Positions 7,334 through 14,088 of a stretch of 16,503 bases of DNA are shown here, one piece after another (the first letter of the stretch is position 1; every line of letters begins with the position of its first letter). The stretch is from Competibacteraceae bacterium UBA6584 (lineage in GTDB: Bacteria > Pseudomonadota > Gammaproteobacteria > Competibacterales > Competibacteraceae): positions 1 to 16,503 of the forward strand of contig DJIW01000033.1 of assembly GCA_002433805.1 (NCBI GenBank), read 5' to 3'. Under the pieces are notes generated by a model. It saw only the letters and a program-made list of their open reading frames with translations. It searched no databases and was not told where the DNA came from. The translations under genes were made by a program, and so were the position numbers.

Positions 7334-7720
7334 TCAGTGCAAGGTGCGGGGGATGGACAGCACGAACGCCGGAATCGGCGCGTCGAAGGTGATGCCGTCG
7401 TCGGCCAGCATCTGATAGCTGCCCTTCATGCTGCCGACCGACGTTTCCAGGATCGCGCCGCTGGTGTACTGGAAACCCTCGCCGGGGCGCAGGTACGGTT
7501 GCTCGCCGACCACCCCCTCGCCGCGCACTTCCTCGATCTTGCCGTTGGAGTCGGTGATGATCCAGTGCCGGGTCAGCAGCTTGGCCGGGATGTTGCCCTG
7601 ATTCTGGATGGTGATGGTGTAGGCGAACACGTAGCGGTCTCGGGTCGGGTCCGATTGTTCTTCCAAATAGAACGCCTGCGCGGCCACTTGGATGTTGTAG
7701 TCGGTTTTGTTCGCGGTCAT
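7334..7720 (-). CDS. apaG: ApaG domain protein (Co2+/Mg2+ efflux-associated)
   Basis: 128 residues, close to E. coli ApaG (125). It is a single immunoglobulin/fibronectin-like beta-sandwich: VFAYTITIQNQG, LLTRHWIITDSNGKIEEVRGEGVVGEQP, then LRPGEGFQYTSGAILETSVGSMKGSYQML. The RGEGVVG and PGE(x)FQYTSG segments are the family signature. ApaG was linked genetically to cobalt resistance and magnesium efflux in Salmonella; its molecular role is still unclear. Here it is not beside rsmA/apaH as in E. coli but heads a two-gene unit with a methyltransferase. The ATG start has GGAA about 9 nt upstream. Confidence 0.96.
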   Translation of the reverse strand: MTANKTDYNIQVAAQAFYLEEQSDPTRDRYVFAYTITIQNQGNIPAKLLTRHWIITDSNGKIEEVRGEGVVGEQPYLRPGEGFQYTSGAILETSVGSMKGSYQMLADDGITFDAPIPAFVLSIPRTLH

Positions 7721-7765
7721 GGCGTCGGTTCCGAAAGGTGGGGGCGGTCGGGCGTCAGGCCGAGG

Positions 7766-7796
7766 CTTATAGCGGAATGATCCTGCATTGTAACAA
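7766..7796 (-). promoter_or_regulatory. possible promoter for the apaG-methyltransferase unit
   Basis: In the 126-nt gap before apaG the minus strand holds TATAAG (7766-7771) and, 19 nt upstream, TTGTTA (7791-7796). The -10 matches five of six positions, but the -35 is weak and the spacer long, so this is a tentative sigma-70 candidate. The rest of the gap holds short GC palindromes near the end of the cyclase gene. Confidence 0.22.
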
Positions 7797-7846
7797 CTAT
7801 CGGCCGCGATGCCCTCGGCGGCGACCGACGGTCGGATCGCGCCGGT

Positions 7847-8944
7847 TCAGGTCGCAAACCGGTCCCGCCCGCCCTGTTTGGCCCGATAGAGCGCTTCATC
7901 GGCGTGGCACAGCCATTGTGACGGCGACTCCTGCGGGTTCAATTCGGCGATGCCGACGGAAACCGTCAGCGTGATTTCCTGGTTTTCGTGGGCGATCCGC
8001 AGCCCGCGCACCGCGCCGAGCAGCCGTTTCGCCAGCATCGTGGCCACCTCCAGTCCGGCTTCCTGGACGATGATCGCGAATTCCTCGCCGCCGTAGCGGG
8101 CCACGAAATCGCTGCGGCGCGGGAAAGTTTGCGCGCAGCAGTCGGCGAATTTTTTGAGGCTCACATCGCCGGCCAAATGCCCGAAGCGGTCGTTGATCTC
8201 CTTGAAATGATCCAAATCCGCCATCATCAGGCAGGCGGGTTGGCCGGACAGCTTGTTAAATTCGTGGGTGCGCAGCAGCTGCTGGTCGAAGGCCTTGCGG
8301 TTGTACAGCCGGGTGAGCGGGTCCAGCTCCATCTCGCGCCGCGCCGCGCTCAGTTCCTCGCGCATGGCTTTCAGTTTTCCGGCGAGTTGGTGGAGCACGT
8401 CGCGTTGCAGCTGCTGGCGCTGTTCGGCGATGGAACCGATCGCTCCGATCGCCCGCAGCGCCTCGTGCTTGAGCGTTTCCAGCGGCGCGTTGCTCTCGAC
8501 CGCGTTTTTCAGCCGGTTGAGCTGATCGGCGATTTTGTTCTGATCGTCCTGATTTTCGACGATAACCTTGCCCAAGGTGTCGATAAAATCCCCCAGCACG
8601 TGGCGGATTTCCTTGAAGTTGCTCGAAACGTAGCGCTGTTCCCCCTGACGCAGTTGAGCGATGAAATCGCGCGCGCCTTGCCAGTCGCGCTCGGCGGCCG
8701 CGCCGGCGTTGGCGCCGTCGGGACCGGCGCCGGGAGGGGGTGAGCCGATCAGCAGATGCCGCGCCCATTGCTCGCACAAGTCGTTGATGGTTTTAGCGCT
8801 GTATTGATCGAGATCGAAGGCGTGTTTGCCGAATACGCGCAGGAAATCCGCCGCCGCGTCCAGCGCCGGATCGCCGCTGGCCGGATGCTCTGGCGCCCGA
8901 TTCTCGGCCGGCGGTTTCTTGTCGCTCTTTTTACCCCACAACAT
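7847..8944 (-). CDS. cytosolic diguanylate cyclase (GGDEF domain) with helical N-terminal region
   Basis: 365 residues. The C-terminal ~165 form a GGDEF domain: LDPLTRLYNRKAF at its start, DLDHFKEINDRFGH for metal and substrate binding, the active-site GGEEF at 285-289, and a product-inhibition I-site RxxD at R276-D279, exactly five residues before it. It should therefore make cyclic di-GMP from GTP and be feedback-inhibited. The first ~200 residues have no membrane segment or signal peptide. They are mostly helical, with a Pro/Ala-rich stretch (~68-85) and a long coiled coil (~115-200) leading into the GGDEF domain; I do not recognise this sensory part. GAGGA (8951-8955) lies 6 nt before the ATG. 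It points away from the GNAT gene and ends 126 nt before apaG. Confidence 0.95.
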   Translation of the reverse strand: MLWGKKSDKKPPAENRAPEHPASGDPALDAAADFLRVFGKHAFDLDQYSAKTINDLCEQWARHLLIGSPPPGAGPDGANAGAAAERDWQGARDFIAQLRQGEQRYVSSNFKEIRHVLGDFIDTLGKVIVENQDDQNKIADQLNRLKNAVESNAPLETLKHEALRAIGAIGSIAEQRQQLQRDVLHQLAGKLKAMREELSAARREMELDPLTRLYNRKAFDQQLLRTHEFNKLSGQPACLMMADLDHFKEINDRFGHLAGDVSLKKFADCCAQTFPRRSDFVARYGGEEFAIIVQEAGLEVATMLAKRLLGAVRGLRIAHENQEITLTVSVGIAELNPQESPSQWLCHADEALYRAKQGGRDRFAT

Positions 8945-9112
8945 GAACGTTCCTCATCGGAAAAGCAGCGTGGAGGCTCGATCCCACGATTCGGCCAAGG
9001 GGCGAGACGCCCCGGCAACACCGCCGGATCGCCTCAAGCCAATTGACGTTAAACTTTAAAGCCTGTCGGGCGAGGGGTCCATCCGCCCGTTCATTCCAGC
9101 GGAGTCAGCGCC
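8945..9112 (+). other. 168-nt divergent intergenic region between the cyclase and GNAT genes
   Basis: It must hold promoters for both genes. I see TTGACG at about 9046 on the plus strand but no matching -10 at proper spacing. A GGGGCG-AGA-CGCCCC hairpin (8999-9013) nearly repeats the one before lon. No further conserved site is recognised. Confidence 0.4.
8997..9015 (+). repeat. intergenic palindrome nearly identical to 6663-6679 upstream of lon
   Basis: Both sites read CAAGGGGCGAG, then (AC here, nothing at lon), then GCCCCGGC. This is the same sequence except for a 2-nt indel in the loop. Here it forms a 6-bp stem with a 3-nt loop. Two copies in non-coding gaps could be a small repeat family or chance in GC-rich DNA. 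Confidence 0.3.
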
Positions 9113-9712
9113 ATGCCCGAACGGTTTCGCATCCAGCGGCTATCCGGCCTCGATCTCAATCCGTATCTGCCCGAACTGGCGCGGCTGCGCATCCGCGTGT
9201 TTCGGGATTTTCCCTATCTCTACCAGGGAAGCGCGGCTTACGAGGAGAGCTATCTTAAGACCTATGCCGCCGCCCCGGATAGCGTCATGGTGCTGGTTTG
9301 GGATCGAGAGCGGGTCGTCGGCGCATCGAGCGGGTTGCCGCTGGAAGCCGAACCGCCGTCGGTGGCCGAGCCTTTTGTGGCGCGGGGTGACGACCCGCGC
9401 CGGATTTTTTACTACGGCGAATCGGTGCTGCTGCCGGATTATCGAGGGCTCGGCCTGGGCAAGCGGTTTTTCGAGGAGCGCGAGGCGCACGTCCGGGCGC
9501 TGGGCCGCTTCGAGACCGTTTGCTTTTGCGCGGTGGAGCGGCCCGCCGACCATCCACGCCGGCCGGCGGGTTACGCGCCCTTGGATGCGTTCTGGAGCCG
9601 GCGCGGCTTCATCAAGCATCCGGAATTGCGGGCGAGCTTTTGGTGGCGGGATCTGGACGAGGCGGCGGAATCGCCCAAACCGATGGTGTTCTGGTTGAAA
9701 GCCCTGGTTTGA
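9113..9712 (+). CDS. GNAT family N-acetyltransferase
   Basis: 199 residues. The acetyl-CoA pyrophosphate-binding loop of motif A is clear: SVLLPDYRGLGLGKRFFEER with the R/QxxGxG/A pattern at Y110-K117. A hydrophobic strand, VMVLVWDRERVVGASSG (~57-73), precedes it as in GNAT folds. The C-terminal portion (FWSRRGF, FWWRDLDEA, KPMVFWLKAL) resembles an uncharacterised GNAT group in which a dimeric C-terminal part is Trp/Phe-rich; this is from memory. The acetyl acceptor is unknown. The ATG has GGAG 9 nt upstream. It is read alone, divergent from the cyclase and convergent with trpB2, with only 23 nt between the two stops. Confidence 0.87.
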   Translation: MPERFRIQRLSGLDLNPYLPELARLRIRVFRDFPYLYQGSAAYEESYLKTYAAAPDSVMVLVWDRERVVGASSGLPLEAEPPSVAEPFVARGDDPRRIFYYGESVLLPDYRGLGLGKRFFEEREAHVRALGRFETVCFCAVERPADHPRRPAGYAPLDAFWSRRGFIKHPELRASFWWRDLDEAAESPKPMVFWLKALV

Positions 9713-9735
9713 GCGACGGTTGGCCGCCGTCCGAT

Positions 9736-11103
9736 TCAGACCTCGGCCACCGACGGCAATCCGGCCAGAGCCATCGCCAGTTCGGCCTCATCGTAATTTT
9801 GGTCGCTCAGCTTGCCGGCGAAATAATCCATGTACGCCTGCATGTCGAAATGACCGTGGCCGGAGAGATTGAGCAGGATCGCTCGGCTGACCCCTTCTTC
9901 CTTGCAGCGCAGCGCCTCGTCGATGGCCGCGCGCACCGCATGGTTGCTCTCCGGGGCGGGCAGGATGCCCTCGACCCGGGCGAATTGCACCCCGGCCTCG
10001 AAACAGCGGGTCTGATGGTAGGCGCGCGCTTCGATCAGGCCCAGTTTCTCGACATGGCTCACCAGCGGGGCCATGCCGTGGTAGCGCAGGCCGCCGGCAT
10101 GAAAACCGGGAGCGGTGAAAGTCGAACCCAGGGTATGCATCTTGACCAGCGGCGTCAGGTGCGCGGTGTCGCCGAAATCGTAGGCGTAGCGGCCTCGGGT
10201 CAGGGTCGGGCAGGCCGCCGGCTCCACCGCCACGGCCCGCACCTTGGGGCCGCCGCGCAGCTGCGCGCCGATGAAGGGAAAGGCGATGCCGGCGAAGTTG
10301 GAGCCGCCACCGGCGCAGCCGACCACCACGTCGGGATAATCGTCGGCCATTTCCATCTGCGCCAGGGCTTCCAGGCCGGTCACGGTTTGATGCAGCAACA
10401 CATGGTTGAGCACCGAGCCGAGCGCGTAGTTGGTGTCGTCGCGCTGGGCGGCGATTTCCACCGCTTCGGAAATGGCGATGCCGAGGCTGCCGGGATGATC
10501 CGGCCGCCGCGCCAGCACCTCCCGGCCGGAGGCGGTTTCCTCGGAAGGCGAGGCCACGCAACGCGCCCCGTAAGTTTCCATGAGCGCCCGCCGATACGGT
10601 TTCTGCTGGTAGGACACCCGCACCATGAACACGTGCACCTCGATGCCGAACAGCGCGCCGGCGAAGGCTAGCGACGAGCCCCATTGCCCGGCTCCGGTTT
10701 CGGTGCTGATCCGCGAGATGCCGGCTTCCTTGTTGTAAAACGCCTGAGCGACGGCGGTATTGGGTTTGTGGCTGCCGGCCGGGCTGACCCCTTCGTACTT
10801 GTAATAAATCCGCGCCGGGGTATCCAGGGCCTTTTCCAGCCGCCGGGCGCGGTAGAGCGGGCTGGGCCGCCATTGCCGGTAAATGGAGCGAACCGGTTCC
10901 GGAATTTCGATCTCCCGCTCCGCCGAAACCTCTTGCATGATCAGCGACATCGGAAACAGCGGCGACAGGTCGTCCGGCCCGATGGGTTGAAGCGTTCCCG
11001 GATGCAACACGGGCGGCGGCGGCTTCGGTAAATCAGCGACCAGGTTGTACCAGTATTTAGGCATCCGGCTCTCGTCGAGCAGGTATTTGACGGTTTCGCT
11101 CAT
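9736..11103 (-). CDS. trpB2: TrpB2-type tryptophan synthase beta chain (PLP-dependent)
   Basis: 455 residues, longer than TrpB1 (about 397) and typical of TrpB2. The PLP Lys is K113 in SPAGSHKPNTAV, and the phosphate-binding glycine loop is GCAGGGSNFAG (262-272). TrpB catalyses the beta-replacement of serine with indole to give tryptophan. TrpB2 enzymes often work without a TrpA partner and may salvage indole or use phosphoserine in some lineages. No trpA, trpF or other trp gene is visible, so it is an orphan copy. The N-terminal PPPPVLHPGTLQPIGPDDL segment is the TrpB2 extension. The ATG has no clear Shine-Dalgarno site (only GGAT about 9 nt upstream). It follows the ter terminator on the same strand by about 20 nt, leaving very little room for its own promoter. 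Confidence 0.94.
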   Translation of the reverse strand: MSETVKYLLDESRMPKYWYNLVADLPKPPPPVLHPGTLQPIGPDDLSPLFPMSLIMQEVSAEREIEIPEPVRSIYRQWRPSPLYRARRLEKALDTPARIYYKYEGVSPAGSHKPNTAVAQAFYNKEAGISRISTETGAGQWGSSLAFAGALFGIEVHVFMVRVSYQQKPYRRALMETYGARCVASPSEETASGREVLARRPDHPGSLGIAISEAVEIAAQRDDTNYALGSVLNHVLLHQTVTGLEALAQMEMADDYPDVVVGCAGGGSNFAGIAFPFIGAQLRGGPKVRAVAVEPAACPTLTRGRYAYDFGDTAHLTPLVKMHTLGSTFTAPGFHAGGLRYHGMAPLVSHVEKLGLIEARAYHQTRCFEAGVQFARVEGILPAPESNHAVRAAIDEALRCKEEGVSRAILLNLSGHGHFDMQAYMDYFAGKLSDQNYDEAELAMALAGLPSVAEV

Positions 11104-11122
11104 TTGTCGTTATCCAGAAAGC

Positions 11123-11148
11123 AAAAGCCCGCCGTGAAACCGGCGGGC
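11123..11148 (-). terminator. intrinsic terminator of the ter operon
   Basis: On the minus strand an 8-bp perfect stem GCCCGCCG/CGGCGGGC (11127-11134 with 11141-11148) with a 6-nt loop is followed directly by TTTTGCTTT. It is the best intrinsic terminator in the window and lies 47 nt after the terE stop. Confidence 0.8.
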
Positions 11149-11157
11149 CGAATGAAG

Positions 11158-11178
11158 GCGACGCTGATCGGGCGTCGC
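11158..11178 (-). other. second hairpin in the terE 3' region
   Basis: A 7-bp perfect stem GCGACGC/GCGTCGC with a 7-nt loop lies between the terE stop and the terminator. No T-tract follows. It may stabilise the end of the ter mRNA or act with the terminator as a tandem structure. Confidence 0.4.
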
Positions 11179-11181
11179 TGA

Positions 11182-11203
11182 TTTTAACCGAGTTTTAACC
11201 GAG
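11182..11203. repeat. 11-bp perfect tandem duplication at the terE stop codon
   Basis: TTTTAACCGAG occurs twice without a gap (11182-11192 and 11193-11203, plus strand). The stop codon of terE lies in the second copy in plus order; removing one copy would not change the protein. Probably a replication-slippage scar. Confidence 0.6.
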
Positions 11204-11773
11204 ATTGACGCCGAAATCGCGGGCGACCGCCGCCAGGCCGCCGGCGTAGCCCTGACCGATGGCCTTGAACTTCCATTCGTCGTTGTTGCGGTAGAGTTCG
11301 CCGAAGATCATCGCGGTTTCGGTGGAGGCGTCCTCGGACAGGTCGTAGCGGGCGATTTCCTGATCGCCCTCGGCGTTGAGGGCGCGGATGTAGGCGTTGC
11401 TGACTTGGCCGAAATTCTGCTTGCGCGCCTCGGCGTCGTGGATGGTCACCACGAACGACACCTTGGCGGTGTTGCCGTCCATCGAATCGAGCGTGATCTC
11501 GATGACCTCGTCGTCGCCCTCACCCTCGCCGGTGCGGTTATCGCCCTTGTGCTCGACCGCGCCTCCCGGCGCCTTGGGGTTGTTGTAGAACACGAAATGC
11601 TGGTCGCTCAACACCTTGCCGCCGGCGTCCAGCACGAAGGCCGAAGCGTCCAGATCGAACGCCGCGCCGTCGGTCTTGCGCAAATCCCAGCCCAGGCCGA
11701 AGCGCACTTTCTTCAGTCCGGGCACTTGCTTGCTCAGCGACACATTGCCGCCTTTTTGCAGTGAAATAGCCAT
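11195..11773 (-). CDS. terE: TerD-family calcium-binding stress protein, TerE position
   Basis: 192 residues, the full length of TerD/TerE. It is one TerD domain, a beta-sandwich that binds two Ca2+. The ligand-type residues are all present: D40, D42 and S44 in FDLDASAF, then GDNRTGEGEGDDE at 77-89. The C-terminal core has the family block STETAMIFGELYRNNDEWKFKAIGQGYAGGL. The protein acts in the cytosol, probably at the membrane with TerC and TerB, giving resistance to tellurite, phage, colicins and oxidative stress in known systems. The start has AGAGGA 7 nt upstream. It follows terD by 48 nt, is last in the operon and is closed by a terminator. The terD/terE split is by order, since the two are close paralogs. 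Confidence 0.93.
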   Translation of the reverse strand: MAISLQKGGNVSLSKQVPGLKKVRFGLGWDLRKTDGAAFDLDASAFVLDAGGKVLSDQHFVFYNNPKAPGGAVEHKGDNRTGEGEGDDEVIEITLDSMDGNTAKVSFVVTIHDAEARKQNFGQVSNAYIRALNAEGDQEIARYDLSEDASTETAMIFGELYRNNDEWKFKAIGQGYAGGLAAVARDFGVNLG

Positions 11774-11821
11774 GTTGTGGTCCTCTTAACAGTGAAATCG
11801 AAAGGTCGAGAAATCCGCGAA

Positions 11822-12397
11822 TTAGAGGTTGACGCCGTATTGACGGCACATCGCCGCCAGGCCGCCGGCGTAGCCCTGGCCGACCGCGCCGAATTTCCAC
11901 TCGCTGCCGTGGCGGTAAATTTCGCCGAAGATCATCGCGGTTTCGGTGGAGGCGTCCTCCCCGAGATCGTAGCGGGCGACTTCGATGTTGGATTCGGCGT
12001 TGACCAGCCGGATAAAGGCGTTTTGCACCTGGCCGAAATTCTGCTTGCGCTGGTCGGCGTCGTGGATGGTGACGGTAAAGACGATTTTTTGAACCTCCGC
12101 CGGCACCCGGCTCAAATCGACCATCAGCGCCTCGTCGTCGCCCTCGCCCGCGCCGGTGCAGTTATCGCCGGTGTGCTGCACCGAGCCGCAGGGCGATTTC
12201 AGTTGGTTGTAGAAGATGAAATCGGCGTCGGAACGGACCTTGCCGCCGGCGTCCAGCAAAAACGCCGAGGCGTCCAGGTCGAAATCGGCGCCGTCGGTGG
12301 CGCGGGCGTCCCAGCCGAGGCCGACCAGGACTTTCTTTAAGTCCGGCGCTTCCTTGCTCAGGGATAACTTGCCGCCTTTGTTGAGTGAAATGGCCAT
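11822..12397 (-). CDS. terD: TerD, calcium-binding tellurite/stress resistance protein
   Basis: 191 residues from the ATG at 12397. An in-frame reading upstream to 12541 has no support and would run into terC, whereas GGAGG (12407-12411) lies 9 nt before this ATG and MAISLNKGGKLSLSK is the family N-terminus. The calcium-site residues D40, D42 and S44 and the GDNCTGAGEGDDE loop (77-89) are intact. Cys70 and Cys80 flank this loop in place of the residues I would expect, and TerE has neither. The C-terminal ASTETAMIFGEIYRHGSEWKF block is typical. It begins 106 nt after the terC stop, behind a long hairpin, so its level may be set separately from the membrane genes. Confidence 0.95.
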   Translation of the reverse strand: MAISLNKGGKLSLSKEAPDLKKVLVGLGWDARATDGADFDLDASAFLLDAGGKVRSDADFIFYNQLKSPCGSVQHTGDNCTGAGEGDDEALMVDLSRVPAEVQKIVFTVTIHDADQRKQNFGQVQNAFIRLVNAESNIEVARYDLGEDASTETAMIFGEIYRHGSEWKFGAVGQGYAGGLAAMCRQYGVNL

Positions 12398-12406
12398 GTC
12401 AGTTGT

Positions 12407-12411
12407 CCTCC
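12407..12411 (-). promoter_or_regulatory. strong ribosome binding site deciding the terD start
   Basis: GGAGG on the minus strand, 9 nt before the ATG at 12397. It rules out the 48-residue upstream in-frame extension and predicts strong translation of TerD. Confidence 0.65.
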
Positions 12412-12454
12412 CGTGAGTGAATGCGGATAGGAAAGTTGGAATGGTTTGGAAGCG

Positions 12455-12488
12455 GGCGAGCCGGAAGCTGCGATTTTCCGGTCTCGCC
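12455..12488 (-). promoter_or_regulatory. intercistronic hairpin between terC and terD
   Basis: On the minus strand GGCGAG-(A)-CCGGAA pairs with TTCCGG-CTCGCC: 12 base pairs, a single bulged A and a 9-nt loop. It starts 15 nt after the terC stop and ends about 43 nt before the terD ribosome site. No T-tract follows, so it is more likely an RNA processing or stability element, or a partial attenuator, than a full terminator. Confidence 0.5.
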
Positions 12489-12503
12489 GCCAGATAACAA
12501 CAA

Positions 12504-13583
12504 TCAGATTTCTCGGTCGCGGGCCTCGATCCGTTCTTCAACCTTGGCCTGTCTCGCCGCGCCCGTGTCGTCCGGCTCGTCTTTCGCCGGGAACAGCAGC
12601 GAGGCGATCACGCCCGCCGCCAGCGTGCCGAGGATGATCATCAGGCTCAAATTGGCGGAGATGTTAAAGCCGGGCCAATGGAACATGTGGTTGGAGGCTT
12701 GCAGCGCCAGCTTGAAGGCGATGAAGAACAACAGCGCCGCCACCGCCTTGTCCAGATGGACCAGATACTTTTGCGCCGCCGCCAGCACGAAATACAGCGA
12801 GCGCAAGCCCAGGATCGCGAAAATCACCGCCGAGTACACCAGCAGCGGCTCGCGGGTCACCGCGATGATCGCCGGCACCGAGTCGAAGGCGAAAATGATG
12901 TCGGAAACTTCGATGACCACCAGGCAGAGCAGCATCGGCGTGGCGTACAGCGCCGCCTTGCGGGCGACCGCGATGCTGGGATCTTGCGCCGTCATGGCCT
13001 CGACGTGCTGGCGGTCCACGAAGAAATGGTGGCCGTGCAAGCGCGGGTAGACCGGAATCAGCTTTTGGGTCATCCGCACCGACCAATGGTCGGAATAGTC
13101 CTCGATTTCATCATCCCCGCCGACGCCGGAGAGCATCTTCCAGCCGGTCCAGGCCACGATGGCGGCGAACAGGAATTCGATCCAGGTGCTCAGGCCGAAC
13201 AGCGTGGTGCCGAAGGCGATGAAAAGCATTCGGAACACGACCGCGCCGAGAATGCCGAAGTACAAAACCCGGTGTTGCAAGGCGCCCTTGATGCCGAAGG
13301 AGGAAAAAATGGCGACGAACACCATCAAATTGTCCACCGACAGCGATTTTTCCAGGATATAGCCGGCCAGATACAATTCGGCGAATTCGGCACCGTGGTG
13401 GATCTTGATGTAGAAATAAAAGGCGATAGCCAAAAAAATCCAAAACAGCGACCACGCCAAGGCGTTGGGGATGCTGATGTCCTTGCCGTCCCGGTGCAGC
13501 CGCAGATCCAGCCACACCGAGAAGATCACCACCGCCGCGAAGATGGCGATGGTTTCCAGCGGAAAACCGATATGTTGTTCCAT
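12504..13583 (-). CDS. terC: TerC family integral membrane protein
   Basis: 359 residues, close to the 346 of plasmid TerC. About nine hydrophobic segments run through the protein, with the family's intramembrane acidic residues: E78 and D84 in LEKSLSVDNLMVF, and E225, D228 and D234 in IEVSDIIFAFDSVPAI. These are thought to bind a metal ion, and TerC relatives export Mn2+ in Bacillus and E. coli (Alx). In Ter systems TerC is the inner-membrane anchor for TerB and TerD. A hydrophilic tail of about 30 residues rich in Glu/Arg/Asp ends the protein. The ATG at 13583 starts 14 nt after the terB stop and lacks a clear ribosome site, so translation is probably coupled to terB. The longer in-frame start would overlap terB and add residues unlike the family. 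Confidence 0.95.
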   Translation of the reverse strand: MEQHIGFPLETIAIFAAVVIFSVWLDLRLHRDGKDISIPNALAWSLFWIFLAIAFYFYIKIHHGAEFAELYLAGYILEKSLSVDNLMVFVAIFSSFGIKGALQHRVLYFGILGAVVFRMLFIAFGTTLFGLSTWIEFLFAAIVAWTGWKMLSGVGGDDEIEDYSDHWSVRMTQKLIPVYPRLHGHHFFVDRQHVEAMTAQDPSIAVARKAALYATPMLLCLVVIEVSDIIFAFDSVPAIIAVTREPLLVYSAVIFAILGLRSLYFVLAAAQKYLVHLDKAVAALLFFIAFKLALQASNHMFHWPGFNISANLSLMIILGTLAAGVIASLLFPAKDEPDDTGAARQAKVEERIEARDREI

Positions 13584-13597
13584 GGAATCGCGCGCGC

Positions 13598-14050
13598 TCA
13601 GAGATCGAAGTCTTTGGCGTTGAGGCCCAGTTCGTTGCAAATGGCGCGCACCACAGCTTTTTCCTGGTCGTCGAAATTGCCGTCGGCCGCGCCGATGGCG
13701 CAGCAGACCCGCACCATCAGCCGCGATTCGGAGTCCTTGCCCTTGAGCTTGGCGACCACCTGCAGCGCGCTGGCCTGACCGATTTGGTGGTCGAACTCAA
13801 ACTGTTTCGAGTATTTATCGAAGATGGCGATGACCTCCTGGACGTCGAACACCGACAGCACGTCGGAGTTGCGCAGGAAGCCCATCATCTTTTGTTTTTC
13901 CTCGGGCCGGACCACGCCGTCGGCGTGGGCGACCAGCGTGCAGCCGGCCACCACCGATTCCAAAAAGGTCTTGTTCTTGATCTTAGAGACTTCGGTTTTG
14001 AGGTTGGCGGTGACTTCGGCGTAACGTTGTTTCAGCCATTCGAGAGCCAT
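13598..14050 (-). CDS. terB: TerB, tellurite resistance helical metal-binding protein
   Basis: 150 residues, matching TerB (151). It is an all-helical fold with two acidic motifs in repeated halves, VAHADGVVRPEEKQKMMGF (D44 and nearby Glu) and GAADGNFDDQEKAVVRAI, thought to bind metal. The N-terminus (LEWLKQRYAEVTANLKTEV) is amphipathic, in keeping with peripheral membrane association with TerC. The start is fixed by GGAGG (14058-14062) 7 nt before the ATG. The longer in-frame reading to 14317 overlaps terA and has no ribosome site. It sits 38 nt after terA and 14 nt before terC. Confidence 0.95.
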   Translation of the reverse strand: MALEWLKQRYAEVTANLKTEVSKIKNKTFLESVVAGCTLVAHADGVVRPEEKQKMMGFLRNSDVLSVFDVQEVIAIFDKYSKQFEFDHQIGQASALQVVAKLKGKDSESRLMVRVCCAIGAADGNFDDQEKAVVRAICNELGLNAKDFDL

Positions 14051-14057
14051 GTAACAT

Positions 14058-14062
14058 CCTCC
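14058..14062 (-). promoter_or_regulatory. ribosome binding site deciding the terB start
   Basis: GGAGG on the minus strand, 7 nt from the ATG at 14050. It excludes the 89-residue longer in-frame reading that overlaps the end of terA. Confidence 0.65.
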
Positions 14063-14088
14063 AGATGCGGTGTGAAAGGAAAGCGGAC

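Noticed and set aside
6767..7780. 337-residue open frame on the plus strand
   Set aside because: Antisense to the methyltransferase and apaG genes, both of which have clear family motifs.
9714..9731. bidirectional terminator between the GNAT and trpB2 stops
   Set aside because: Only a 5-bp GACGG/CCGTC stem with a 7-nt loop and no T-tract on either strand; too weak to call.
9520..10671. 383-residue open frame on the plus strand
   Set aside because: Antisense to trpB2, which is well conserved; the frame shows no recognisable motif and overlaps the GNAT gene end.
12678..13778. 366-residue open frame on the plus strand
   Set aside because: Antisense to terC and terB. It is highly charged with no hydrophobic core and no ribosome site; a shadow.
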